This document shows, one piece after another, positions 48,300-60,784 of a DNA stretch of 64,000 nucleotides (its first letter is position 1; every line of letters starts with the position of its first letter). This DNA is from Lonicera japonica (lineage: Eukaryota; Streptophyta; Magnoliopsida; Dipsacales; Caprifoliaceae), in the NCBI GenBank assembly GCA_021464415.1, contig CM038470.1, positions 9,250,394 through 9,314,393 on the forward strand, given 5' to 3'. The notes below the pieces were generated by a model that saw only the letters and a program-made list of their open reading frames with translations, did not search any database and was not told the origin of the DNA. The position numbers were made by a program, and so were the translations under genes.

Positions 48300-51200
48300 A
48301 ACACTTGGTAGGTAGATTCTGGAGCTACTACTCACATTTGTGTTTGTATGTAGGGTTGCTTTCACTACCCAAATGTCAACTAATACTAAAAGACGTATCT
48401 ATATGGGTGATGGCAAATCAGTGAAGGTGGAGGCAATAGGGCGTTTTAGATTTTTGTTAAGTACTGATTACTATTTAGATTTAAAAGACACTTTTGTTGT
48501 ACTGTCATTTAGAAAAAAAATTAGTTTATATTTCTGCACTGGACAAATTTGGATATTATTGTTTTTTTGAAAATAAGAATTCCAGTTTATTTATTAATTC
48601 AAATATTGTTGATACCTATTTATTTAATGCTTTTGATAACCTATATTTGCTGAAAACTATTTCATCTAATAATAAAACCTTGTATGTGGAATCGCATGGC
48701 ATAAAGCGTAGGTTAGATAAGGATAATTTAGCCTCATTATGGCACAAATGCCTAGGTCATATCTCTACATTTAGAGTTGAGCGTCTTATGTTTAATGGGA
48801 TTTTGGACTCCTTTGATTTTTCAGACTTTGATATATGTGTTTAGTGTATCAAAAGAAAACAAACTAAAACAAATAAAATATATGCCAATTAAACTACGGA
48901 CGTCTTAGAATTAATACATACGGATATTTGTGGTCCATTCCCTACAGCTTCTTGGAATGGTTAATAATACTTTATAACATTCATAGACGATTATTCTAGA
49001 CATGGTTACCTATTTCTTATACATCAAAAATCGCAATCATTGGATGTGTTCAAAACATTTAACGCTGACGTTGAGTTACAACTCAACAAATGGATAAAGA
49101 GTATCATATCTAACTGTGGTGGTGAATATTACAGCAAATACGACGGCTCAAGTGAACAACGTCCGGGATGGTTTACTAAATACTTAGAGGAATGTGGAAT
49201 CTTCCTATAGTACATTATATCAGGATTGCCCCTGGCATGAATGGTGTGTCTGAGAAACTAAATCGGACTCTTAAAGATATGGTAAGAATTATGATTAATC
49301 AATCTACTTTACCAAAGTCACTATGGGGTGGGACTCTAAAAACAGTAACTTATATCTTAAATCAGGTGCTAACACAAGCGGCTGCAAAAATGCCGAATTA
49401 GAGCTTTGGGTTGGGTGAAAGCCTAATTTAAAGCACTTACGTGTTTAGGAATGTCCTACTGAAGCGAGGCTTATAAGCCTCATGAAAAATAATTGGACTC
49501 CAAAACTGTTAACAACTATTTTATTGGCTATACAGAACAATCACAGGGCTATAATTTTTTTGATCCCACTAGTAGGCCAATTTTTGAAATAGGAACTGCA
49601 ACGTTCTTTGAAGATGTTGAGTTTGAGGGGAGAAATTAAGTTCGGAACATTGTCTTTGAGGAGAAAGAGGGAGTAATTCCAATTTTTACTACTACTTTTG
49701 ACAATGCGCAGGTTTCTATACTTGTCATTGATCAAAAAGTAATTTTAGATCCTCGACAGAACAATGTTGTTCAACCCCCTATTCAAGATGAGGTAATTGT
49801 TCCCGATGAACCTATTCCTGAGGAACAAACCCAACAACCTCAAGAATCTGCGCCATGAAGGCGATCCATGAGAGAAAGAAAATTTATAATTTCGAATAAT
49901 TATATCGTGTATCTCTAGGAAAAGGAGGTAGAGAATAGAATGTCAGACGATGATCCAATCAACTTCAGTCAAACCATGCAAAGTTCCAACTTTCATAAAT
50001 GGATTGAAGCCATGAATGAAGAGTATAAGTCTATGCAAGACAATAAAGTTTAAAAACTTATCCCATTACAAGATGGTGCGAAGCCCGTAGGTTATAAATG
50101 GATATTTAAAACCTAAAGGGATTCAAATGGTAATGTGGAAAGGTATAAGGTACGTCTTGTGGTTAAGGGTTTTACTCAAAAGACTCTTTTACAAAAGAGA
50201 CATTCTCTTTTAGGATAATTATGGCACTTGTTGCATATTTTGATCTTGAGTTGCATCAAATGTATATCAAAATAGCGTTTCTTAATGGTAAAATTGAAGA
50301 AACAATTTATATGGTGTAGTCAGAAAACTTTGTCTCGAGAGACCCAAATAATATGGTTTGCAAATTGACAAAATCCATCTATAGACTCAAGCATGCTTCT
50401 CATTAGTGGTATTTCAAATTTCATCAAGTCATTACTTTATAGGTTTTGAAACGAATGTTGTTAATCATTGTGTATGTCACAAATTCAGTGGGAGTAAACA
50501 TATATTCCTGGTTTTGTAGGTCGATGACATATTACTTGCCACAAACGACATAGGCATGTTGCATGACACCAAGAGATTTCTATCAAAGAATTTTGAAGTG
50601 AAAGATCTTGGTAATGCTTCCTTTGTATTAAGAATTAAGATACACTGAGATTGTTCTAGAGGTATACTGGGATTGTCACAAAGGAACTATATTGAGAAAG
50701 TTCTCAATATATTTGGCATGCAAAATTGCAAACCATGTGAAACCCTCGTCGTTAAAGGAGATAAGTTTAGTCTCAGTCAATGCCCGAAGAATAGCCTTGA
50801 AATTAAGAAAATGCAGAAAATTCCTTATGCGTTAGCTATAGAGGGTCTAATATATGCTTAAGTATGTATGCGTTCGAATATTTAGTTCATAGTTGGCATG
50901 TTAGGCAGATATTTAAGTAACCCCGGCATGGATCATTATAAAGCAGCCAAACGAGTTATGAGGTATTTATAGAGAACAAAAGAGTACATACTTACATATA
51001 GGAGATCGGATCAATTAAAGATCATTGGGTATTACGATTCCAATTTTGTTGGATGCCAAGACAGCATGAGATCGACTTCATGCTATGCTTATTTATTGGC
51101 CGATGGAACGATTTCGTAGAGGTCTGCAAAGCAAACGCTTATTGTTTCGTCCACCATGGTTGCATAATTTGTAGCATGTTATGAGGCGTCTAATCATGGA

Positions 51201-51500
51201 ATATTGCTGTGAAATTTTGTCACTGGGCTATGAATTTTGGAGGGTATTGAAAGACCACTCAAATTATATTGTGATAATAAATCTGCGGTTCTATATTCTA
51301 ACAATAATAGAAGCTCGACGAAGTAAAAGTATATATATATCAAATTTCTCGTAATGAAAGAAAGAGTGCAGAATGGTTAGATTTTCATAGAGTATATTGG
51401 GACAAATTCCATGATTGCGGATCCGCTTACAAATGGACTAACACCCAAGGCCTTTCACGAGCACACTACTCATATAGGTATTATTTTATTTGAGGATACT
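48300..51500 (+). pseudogene. copia 4 pol: protease to RNase H (broken)
   Basis: Protease VDSGATTHIC near 48310; pre-integrase SLWHKCLGHISTFRVERL near 48735; integrase 48900-49330 ([23 protein letters not shown]); RT 50000-50870 (DGAKPVGYKWIFK, then VDDILLATND near 50521); RNase H to about 51480. Stops and indels recur throughout, more than in the other three copia elements. The YVDD motif has lost its first residue. Confidence 0.82.
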
Positions 51501-51944
51501 TTAATTTAGTGGGAGTTTGTGTTTGGTTTGTTGCTTTATGTTAAACTTCAAATTTCATTTATCTATTCAGTTTATTTGCTGCAGAAATAAAGTATTCAGT
51601 TTATTTGCTGCAGAAATAAAGTATTCAGTTTACCACACTCTATTAAGTATTTAGAAGTATTTATCTTAATAAAGAGGACCAGTTGGAAATAGACATGTAC
51701 GGATCACATTACATGTATTTTTCATGCTATGCACCATGATTGATCTATGTTATTTGGCTGTGTTGGTATACGTGACCATTGATGGGCCGAGTTACGATTA
51801 ATGTAACAAATGCCCTTTTGATCCTATATTAATATAATTGAAGGACGAGATTGTTTTGGATACCCTCAGATTATAATAACAAGTTTCAGAGCTCATTGAG
51901 GTTAAACACATTTATCAGGATACATATATGGTCCAGTGAGAGAT

Positions 51945-54230
51945 TGTTAGATTGATTTTGTATTAATACAATTTGGGATCACACATGTTATAATTAATGT
52001 GTGTGTTATCATTTATGTAACACCCCCGCCTTAATCATCAAAATAACACCTATAATTAAGGCCTGGGCGTTATTAACCCATCATGGATTGACCAAAATGG
52101 GTATTATTGTAAATAAGAAAATTAAGGTATTATGTATATTACAAGTAAATTAAGCATGGAGTATACACCACTAATATAACCTTCATATATGCACATATTA
52201 TTTCTACAAAACTAACTATATAAGCGTATAACATATATAACTATCAGGCTAGATGTGGCTTCTCGTAAAATTGTACACATCACAAAAATATTTATTGTAT
52301 CAGATCCTCTACTTCGTCCCTGGTCCCATCACCTCTTTGTGCCCATTGGACTCCTGAGTACCTGTATTATTTTAAAGAAACCAGGGTGAGTTATTTACTC
52401 AGTAGGGAAAAATTACAGGGCATGGTGTTTATAAAACAAATTTAACATTACATTGTCACATCATCAATTTGTTTAACAATATATAGTAGAATCATCATCA
52501 TTAAACAATAAAATAAGTAAAACGTGCTAATGCAAGTTACCTCCCATGTCAATCATTTACCACCTAGTGGAGAATCCAAAACGTGAATATTATTTGTTGT
52601 CGCCAGAAATGCCATACAATCATAATGAACATATGGGATCAACCGACCTCAATTCACATGAACATAGATATCGATAGAATTTATAATGCCTTGCCAATTG
52701 CCTATGTTCCCGAGCTCCTCACCGGTAGTTTATAGGTGGCCAAACCTTGCTCCTCCAGGAGTTTAGGGATTTTCAACCCAAGGGTACCGATCCCTACTTA
52801 TTTTCCCATCCCGGCAAGCATTATACACATAAGGACATTTCGTCCAAGAAAATACAAACATTCCATATCATAAATATGGATATATGTTCTTCCAGGAGAC
52901 AATTAATCAAGCCATGGATCATAGTAATGCTCCCAAGCTTTCTGAGAAATTTTCAAGCTTTCGGTTGATATAATGAAGATGGAAATATGTATGTATGCTA
53001 TAAATGAGTACTTGAAGCAATCCATGCCATACAAACTTTGTTAAACTTTAAAAAATCCATTATCTCAACATTTGGCATTCATATTATTAAGAAATTCATC
53101 ATGTGGCTTCAATATAACATGTATCTCGTATGTAAATGGCATGTATTGCTCCAAACATGTATTCAGATCCTCATATATCATAAATCATTGATTCAATAGT
53201 TGTATGGCAACTTTTAGAAGAAAATATGATATAAACATAATAATCTTTATCAAACCGAATCATTTTCCAAGTTTTAAGGAAATCGAACTCCTACCTCAGG
53301 TTAAATAGCGAGAAAGAAGAAAGAAAAGCAGAAAACCAAAGCCCTGCAATGAGATCCTAAAACCTTTGAGCTCTTGAGAAGGGTGACAAAGGTGGAAGAT
53401 GATGAATAGTGAAGAAAAAGAGGATTTGAGTGATTTAAAGCTTTAATCTCGGATCGATGTCAAAAAGTGTGTAGAAACCCCTTAAGAAACTCACATCTTT
53501 CTCTCTCTAGAACCTTCTAGGTGTGTGTGGGTGTTTTTGGTCGAAAATGAGTGGAAAGAATGGGTAAAACGCACTTAAAACGAGTTAAGTTAGTGCCCAG
53601 TTTTAACTGGCGGACCGATATGCAAAAAATAGAATACCGATTCGCACCCTACATTTTCCCCAAAATTTATATGCTAGATTGGTATACCAAAACCTCAATA
53701 CCGGTCTTGAGGGTAAACTCTGCCCTGATCTTGATTTGGCCATAACTTCTCGCTCAGAACTCCGATTGAGACAATCTTTACTCAATACAACATAATTACC
53801 ATTAACGTAAATACATGTTGTTACAATTTATAAGCCTCTAAACTCAATTGATCTAAATTAAGAATTTAGGCTTCGGGGTATATCTGTCATGGAATTAATG
53901 TGTAGATACCTATGGGCAATTTTTGATTCTATGAGAGGCAGAATTAAAAATAGTGGAAGTTGGCAACCGCCGCCAACCGCCACTAACCACCATATGGTTT
54001 ATTATGAATTAAGAGGTTATGGTCCCCAATTCCACCGACACAAAAAAACATTCTCTCGATCCTCTATTCAGTGAATTATAAAGGTGTGTACGAAAAGAAC
54101 TGGAAGGCCATTACTCGCTCGTCTTCCACTCGATCATTCACCGTCTCAATGGAGTCGGGTACGCTTCCATTATTAAGTGTTAATCTAATATTCATAGTAT
54201 TGATATGGATAGATTAATTCTATTCTAACA
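51945..54230 (+). repeat. 3' LTR of copia 4, split
   Basis: 71 bp (51945-52015) and 400 bp (53831-54230) of LTR flank the nested element 52016-53825 and its ATTTA target duplication. A purine tract (AGTGAGAGAT) precedes it. Confidence 0.9.
52016..53825 (-). mobile_element. Solo LTR (probably Ty3/gypsy), 1.81 kb
   Basis: Begins TGTAACACCCC and ends GTTGTTACA on the plus strand (inverted TGTAAC/GTTACA tips) and is flanked by a perfect ATTTA duplication (52011-52015, 53826-53830). No internal coding domains, so it is a solo LTR left by recombination. The minus-strand end GGGTGTTACA and motifs such as GGGACCAGGGACGAAGTAGA recall Tekay/Del-type gypsy LTRs from memory, which suggests minus orientation. 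Confidence 0.78.
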
Positions 54231-54264
54231 TGCTCATCCCCATATACACACATATATAATTGCA

Positions 54265-54420
54265 GATGCCATTAACATTTTTCCCATTCTAAAAACTAGG
54301 TCACTAAAGCAATAACCATTACAAATAATAAATTCCATTCAAAGAGAGTAAGATAAATTAATTAGAAAAAAGAAAGTGGGAAGATCAAAAGGAGAAGGCA
54401 TATATATGGCCCATATTTAG
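54265..54420. repeat. Duplicated non-coding segment (copy 2, SINE-free)
   Basis: Counterpart of 161-480 without the SINE (see there). It lies just after the copia 4 target site, 7.2 kb upstream of NCL-b. Confidence 0.6.
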
Positions 54421-54933
54421 GTTTATTTTTCTTTTGCATGATTTTGAAATAGGATTTGGTAAATCACATAATTTAAATATGGCTATTCTTTTGGGATAAG
54501 TCTTGAAATTTTAAAATTTTGTCAAATTTTAAAATCTAATTTCATAATCTTCTCAAAAAGTTTAGAGTTTCGAATCTTGCGTTGAATTACGGGGTTTGAA
54601 TTTGATCCATTTCATTTCAATCTTATATATCCTCCATTATTTGTTAGTAAGACTTTCTCCCTCTAACTAAAATACATAAATGCAAAAGAATCCCACTCAA
54701 TCAAAACATACACTACTATATTTTTTGATAATTTATAAAAAAAAATATTTTTTTTGTAAAGAACACCTAAATTAAAAATCATGAGATTTGAAAATCTTAT
54801 AATTTATCAAATCACATGATTTTGAAATTTTGTGAAAAAAACACAAACTAAAAGAAAACTTTAAAAATATTAGAGACTGAGTAAATTTTTGATGTGACCA
54901 AATATTAGATGAGTCACGAAGGTATAATAAGAA
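54421..54933. other. Intergenic
   Basis: No gene. Short inverted AT-rich stretches (AATCTTATAATTTATCAAATCACATGATTTTG near 54795 echoes 54440-54540) suggest another small decayed MITE. Confidence 0.4.
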
Positions 54934-55512
54934 AACTGGAAATAAGGTAAAAGGTCTTGTGTGACAATATCTTTCACAAAAAATCCAACGAATAATATTT
55001 TTTAGAAATAAGCTAGGGCCTAAATATCATTATCATTATGAAATAAGGGCTTGTTTATCAATTGTGTTTTAAAATAAGGGATTTGATTGAGTGCAAACTT
55101 AACTATGCACAAAATTTGTTTTGTACAAATTTAACTTTGCACAAAATTGTGTTTTGTGTAAACTTAACTTTGCAATCAAAAAAATTTAATGCAAATTTGT
55201 TTTGCATGATGTGTTTATATTTTTTAACAAGTTTATTCTGATATTTCATTTATAAGACTTTAAAATGACGTCAAATAAACATAAATATATAGTAATATTT
55301 TAGAAAATAATGAGTGAAAATTTAACTTTGCATAATTCCAAAGAAATTATTATGTGCATTTTATTAATAAATTAAATAATTTTTAAATATGTATATAATT
55401 TGTTAAAATTATTCTAAAATAATGTCAATTAAACAATTATTTACAAAAATATTATTTATTGATTCTTTTGCAAGAAACTTTTTCAAACTACCCCAATTTT
55501 TCAATATCCCGA
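54934..55512 (-). mobile_element. Hairpin-array repeat family, copy B (inverted)
   Basis: Reverse-complement match to 30968-31655 including both ends. Its centre holds three 18-nt units: TGCAAACTTAACTATGCA (55092), TACAAATTTAACTTTGCA (55124) and TGTAAACTTAACTTTGCA (55157), spaced 32 and 33 bp. The start (GGAAATAAGGTAAAAGGTC; TCCAACGAATAATATTTTTT) also matches 59460-59530 in the 1.47-kb foldback. Confidence 0.62.
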
Positions 55513-57546
55513 ATAAAAAAATGCCAATTATCATATCTAACTTAACTCAATTTAGTCCAAGTTAAATAATAAAATAATTTAAAACATTTATAATTTATTT
55601 AAAAGGAAAAAAAAGAAAAAAGAAAAGAAGAGAACTCTTTTCAGAATCCACCACTTCGTCCTTTCGTCTTTTACTCGTACAGAGGAAGAGGAATTTTTTA
55701 TTTTTTTTTATCACAAGAATACCTAGTTCACAAATTCACCTAAAAATTAATGGAGAAGGCAGAGTGATCGAGGTTTCAAATGAAGAAGGAAGATAATCTG
55801 TAAAATAAATCGTATTTACGTATATTTGTAATCATTTATTAATATTTCTTCAAATGTCAAATTAAAAAATGTATTAATACCTTTACATTTTCTGAATTAA
55901 CGGAGGTTGCTGTGAATCCAAACTTTGATTAATGAATTTCATGACATTTGGCATGCATGCAAATGCTTTCCCTTCATTTCTTCGCTATCATAATTATTGC
56001 AGTTAATTTGTAACAATAAATAAATTGTCTGGTCATTGTGACCTAACCTTGTTATGAATATCAATTACACTAAAACTAGTATTTCTAAAAAAAATGCAAA
56101 ATTCAAATTAACATATATAAAAAAATTATTAATTTTATTTTGACATCAACATAAAAAATTTAGTTGACAGTTGATACAATAAAATAATAATTTTATCATA
56201 GCTAGAAAACATTTTTCAAGAAATTAGATCCAGATATGTACACCAACACTTCATCACAAAATAAGTATCAATGTACATTAAATATTTCTATTCTAACCTT
56301 GGTATCATTACAAACTGTTATTACACAAAATTTTAAATTGCCATTTTTACCTCTTGCTATATTTTTTTTCTTAAAAATTAGATAACTAGCTAGCAAAGCT
56401 TGAATCCATATTTCTTACATTAATAAAATAATTTCTTACCACTATATATTCCATTTAATTTTTATTTTTTTAAAAAAGGCGTGAAAGAAAATTTGTTAAA
56501 TTTGGTACTTGAAATTGAAATAGCCAAATGCATATATGATAACTTTCAATAAATAACTGCATGCACGAGCGTACGAAGCAACTTGCAAGTTGCAAATTAC
56601 TTTAATTTGGTCAATTAAGCTATTTAATTGAGTTAACGAAATTTTTTATTTGTTTCTTAATTTTTATTTTTTTAAAGAGACTTAACAAGGTATTGGTCTT
56701 CAATAATATTTTATATTATATATAAAAGGATTGAACTTAGAATAATAATGATACAAACCCATTTATATTAAAAAGAAAAAAAAAACCGTCTATGCACTAA
56801 TAACGTGTCAAATATGTGATTAGTAGTATAAAGTGTGAAACTATCTTAAAATGGCGACTCTACCAATGCACATAATTTTTATTTTGATACAATATTTTGC
56901 ACATAAATTCTGAATTATAAATTTTATCATTGAATGCAGAAATATACGTACAGAACTTTTTTATTGGTGGAGTAAACATATATTCTATATATGATTATAT
57001 GGGAGGACTGAGATCCAGTCTTTAGCCAGATGATTAAATGGTAATATACGTACTAATGTTAAAATACGCGTATATATAGGAAGAAAAGGGCTGCCTTTTA
57101 TTTTTGTTTTTCTTCTTTCAAGAATGTTAGGTAATATGGGACTTTCCTCCTCTCTATTATATATTTTTTAGTTCAATTCTATTTGAGAAGTTCTAGTTCA
57201 AGGACTAAATAGATAAAAAAATTCTTCATACTTGGTGGAAATGATTTGTATGATTAGCTAAAATTCATCAAAAATCTCAAAACGAAAGTGGATGAGAGGA
57301 TTATTTTAATGGTCAAAAATAAACATATATATGTATCAAATTTTTATTATGCCCACTTTTAATTTAAATTTTTTGATAAAATTTTGTAGCGATGATACAC
57401 ATTATAGAGTTCATTTTTATTAAATTTTATGAAAAAATTCATCCATTTAATTTTTAAACTAAATTTTTTTAAATGAAATTAAATCAAAAGAATAAGAAGC
57501 CAAATCCGATAATATGCGAGGCAAGCCAGTTGCCATACTATATAAT
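55513..57546. other. Intergenic
   Basis: No gene. 56709-56795 (AAGGATTGAACTTAGAATAA type sequence) is duplicated at 57747-57830. Confidence 0.45.
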
Positions 57547-58010
57547 CTTAATATTTTTATGTTACATTCGCGTTGACAATCATTTGTTGCTGCATTCCCA
57601 TTTAGTCTTTAATTAAAAGTCTTCCTTATTTTAATAATTATGATGTGTTTCAGTTGACGTCAGCCCATGCAGTCTCATATATATCATATTCCATCGGATC
57701 GATTAATCTCACATGCATATATATGTGTATATATATATTCCTTATTTTATATTATATATAAAAGGATTGAACTTAGAATAATAATGATACAAACCCATTT
57801 ATATTATTAAAAAAAAAAAAACCGTTTATGTTACATTCGCGTTGACAATCACTTGTTGCTGCATTCCCATTTAGTCTTTAATTAAAAGTCTTCCTTAGTT
57901 TAATGATTATGATGTGTTTCAGTTGACGTCAGCCCATGCAGTCTCATATATATCATATTCCATCGGATCGATTAATCTCACATGCATATATGTATATATA
58001 TATATACATA
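57547..58010 (+). repeat. Direct duplication of a roughly 190-bp block
   Basis: TTATGTTACATTCGCGTTGAC.. to ..CTCACATGCATATAT occurs at 57556-57725 and, almost identically, at 57826-57990, with a copy of the 56709-56795 block between them. The first block is itself related to 29030 and 44930. The second copy ends in the TA tract that holds the hAT-like MITE. Confidence 0.75.
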
Positions 58011-58418
58011 CAGGGGGGTTCAAGTACGTGCGGATTACTGTTCACGGACCATCTGTACGGATTGGTCCGTTTGGCACGCTTTCTGATGAAATTTTTTGAT
58101 GAAATTTTTTGGGGATGTTCTTCATCGTGTATAGAACATCTCCACCAAATTTCATCAAAAAATTCAATCGGGAAGTGGGTTAACTACTTGATTGAAAAAT
58201 ATTGGTCCAGAAATAGATATATAAAATCCAATATTTTTCAATCAAGTAGTTAACCCACTTCCCGATTGAATTTTTTTGATGAAATTTGGTGGAGATGTTC
58301 TACACACGATGAAGAACATCCCCAAAAAATTTCATCAAAAAATTCCATCGGGAAGCGTGCCAAACGAAGCAATCCGTACGGATGGTCTGTGAACAGTAAT
58401 CCGCACTTGAACCCCCTG
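58011..58418. mobile_element. hAT-like foldback MITE
   Basis: 408 bp, nearly fully self-complementary: CAGGGGGGTTCAAGTACGTG at the left pairs with the right end (complement CAGGGGGTTCAAGTGCGG), and the arms run to a short A/T-rich loop near 58205-58225. Flanked by TATATACATA on both sides (target duplication of 8-10 bp depending on the boundary, in a TA tract). CAGGG tips and 8-bp duplications are typical of hAT. The overlapping open frames are not genes. Confidence 0.82.
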
Positions 58419-58845
58419 TATATACATATTCCTTATTTTGTCACCTAACTAACCAAATTAAGGCCATATATTTCCCACTATCATTTTAATTTTAATCTCT
58501 TAACAAAAATAAATTAATCTTTTTCAGATATTCTTACTAATATGCATTAAATAGATTGTATTTAACACTATTATGTTATAACAAAAAAAATCAACACTTA
58601 GAAGTAACTTAGTTTAGCAATTTAACCTGCTTCACAGTCATTATTATATATTAGGGGCAATTAAAAAAAAGGGCTTATTAGAGAAAGATTTTCACACTAA
58701 GGCCAAGGAATAATTTTTTTTTAAATAAAGGGCCTATTTTTTATTTTATTGATAATATGACATGTGTCTTTTTTTTTCATTATAAAATGACATCCCAACC
58801 CTTAAAATAAACTAAAAAAATATCAATATGCATTAAAATATGGAC

Positions 58846-59082
58846 TGCAATATGAACTTTGCAGTCTATATTTCACTGCAATATGAACTTTGCAGTCCAT
58901 ATTTCACTGCAATGTGAACTTTGCAGTCGATATTTTTAGTGCAAAGTTCATATTGCAGTCCATATTTTACTGCAATGTGAACTTTGCAGTCCATATTTTT
59001 AGTGCAAAGTTCATATTGCAGTACATATTTCACTGCAATATGAACTTTGCAGTTCATATTTTATTGCAATATGAACTTTGCA
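58846..59082 (+). repeat. Palindromic-unit array, left arm (8 units, 31-32 bp period)
   Basis: Units start at 58846, 58877, 58908, 58940, 58971, 59003, 59034 and 59065. The main form is TGCAATATGAACTTTGCA; the 4th and 6th are reversed (TGCAAAGTTCATATTGCA). The 6-bp ends TGCAAW/WTTGCA can pair as a hairpin, usually extended by flanking AC/GT. Spacing 31, 31, 32, 31, 32, 31, 31. Confidence 0.9.
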
Positions 59083-59692
59083 GTCCATATTTTTTGTGAA
59101 AATTTCATTAAAAGGGGTAATTTAGGTAATACATAACATGTTTTTATTAATTAAATGATATTTAAATTTATTCAAATACATTCATTTAAAATATAAAACA
59201 AAATAGGCATCTTACACTAATTACCAATTAAAAATAGGCCCTTCATTCAAATTACCAATTAAAAATAGGCCCTTCATTCAAAAAAATATTATTCATTGGA
59301 TTTTTGGTAAAAATCAATGTATAATAAGCCCTTCTACCTAATTTCTAGTATATATTATCGGAGCTTTTGGAGTCTCTTTTTCCTATGATTATGGTACGGT
59401 GTCCCCAGGATTAATATTTGATGGCATTTAATTTATATATTGCAGATTAATTAATTAACTAGAAATTAGGTAGAAGGGCTTATTATACATTAATTTTTAC
59501 TAAAAATCCAATGAATAATATTTTTTTGAATGAAGGGCCTATTTTTAATTGGTAATAGTGTAAGAGGCCTATTTTGTTTTATATTTTAAATGAATGTATT
59601 TGAATAAATTTGAATATCATTTAATTAATAAAAACATGTTATGTATTACCTAAATTACCCCTTTTTATGAAATTTACACAAAAAATATGGAC

Positions 59693-59929
59693 TGCAAAGT
59701 TCATATTTCAGTCAAATATGAACTGCAAAGTTCATATTGCAGTGAAATATAGACTGCAATATGAACTTTGCACTAAAAATATGGACTGCAAAGTTCACAT
59801 TGCAGTAAAATATGAACTGCAATATGAACTTTGCACTAAAAATATCTACTGCAAAGTTCACATTGCAGTGAAATATGGACTGCAAAGTTCATATTGCAGT
59901 GAAATATAGACTGCAAAGTTCATATTGCA
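59693..59929 (-). repeat. Palindromic-unit array, right arm (8 units)
   Basis: Units start at 59693, 59724, 59755, 59787, 59818, 59850, 59881 and 59912, with the same 31/32 spacing as the left arm, as expected for its inverted copy. The outermost unit ends TTTCA instead of TTGCA. Confidence 0.9.
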
Positions 59930-60734
59930 GTCCATATTTTAATGCATATTGGTATTTTTTTAGTTTATTTTAAGGGTTGGGATGTCATTTTATAATGAAA
60001 AAAAAAGACACATGTCATATTATCAATAAAATAAAAAATAGGCCCTTTATTTTAAAAAAAATTATTCCTTGACTTTAGTGTGAAAATCTTTCTCTAATAA
60101 GCCCTTTTTTTTAATTGCCCCATTAATTAATTAGAGAAAATTATTATGGAAATAAATACAATTATAATACCATAATATAATGAAGAACGCTGGATCCCTA
60201 TTTGTATAGAATTTGCCATCCCTTAGATTTGTGAAACTGGCTATTAAGCTAATGTCCAGCAAATAATTTAGCTCTAACTATGTTCTCTCTGTTGTGAATG
60301 TGGGAACAATAACCAAGTCCCAAATCCACCTATAAACCCGAGAAATCCCTTTCGGGAATTTCCACGAACACTTGGCGGGCGGAAACCGTCAAGCAATAGG
60401 ATCTTAGATCAAACCAAGAATCACCAACACAAACTCAAGCAAATATAGATGGAAGATAAATAACAATGACAATCAAGAGCAAAATAAAGTAAGAAAGAAC
60501 ACACCGTGTTTTTGTGGAAACCTTTAGGTCTTCCACCAAGACGGAGCAATTTTATTGATTAACCAAGAATTTACAACAATTCTCTCACAATAAACCTAAC
60601 TCTAGATCAATGAAACAAACCTCCAAAGATCACCTCTCACCTTAGCTAAACCCTAGCTAAGCACTTGTCTTTCTCTTTTTTACTCTAACAAGACAACTCT
60701 CTTTCAAGTCTCTCCAAAATAGAAATAAGCCTTT

Positions 60735-60743
60735 CTATTTATA
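60735..60743 (-). promoter_or_regulatory. TATA box of the solo LTR
   Basis: Minus strand TATAAATAG, about 40 bp downstream of the last hairpin unit, as expected for a U3 core promoter. Confidence 0.7.
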
Positions 60744-60784
60744 CCAAGTGAAAAAACAAGACAATTTCCTTTTACCCGCCCAGG

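Larger units (their letters stand above)
45636..54230 (+). mobile_element. Ty1/copia LTR retrotransposon 4 (degenerate, with nested solo LTR)
   Basis: 5' LTR 45636-46104; 3' LTR 51945-54230, interrupted by 1.81 kb of a second LTR. Perfect 5-bp target duplication TGCTC (45631-45635, 54231-54235). LTR ends TGTTGGATT ... TTCTAACA. The gag-pol order is copia; every domain carries stops. Confidence 0.92.
58654..60121. mobile_element. 1.47-kb foldback element with internal hairpin arrays
   Basis: Two arms, 58654-59349 and 59458-60121, are inverted copies around a 108-bp spacer; the tips are GGGGCAATTAAAAAAAAGGG and its complement. A 4-bp ATTA flanks both ends. Each arm holds eight 18-nt palindromic units, and the left arm also has a 33-bp tandem duplication (ACCAATTAAAAATAGGCCC, 59220-59280). 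No transposase. Superfamily unknown. Confidence 0.82.

Noticed and set aside
57914..58448. Three overlapping frames of 60-105 codons
   Set aside because: They lie in the fully self-complementary hAT-like MITE and mirror one another.
58866..59909. Open frames with repeated peptide blocks (such as NCKVHIAVKYGLQ)
   Set aside because: They are translations of the 31-bp repeat array and appear on both strands; period 31 cannot keep one frame except by chance.
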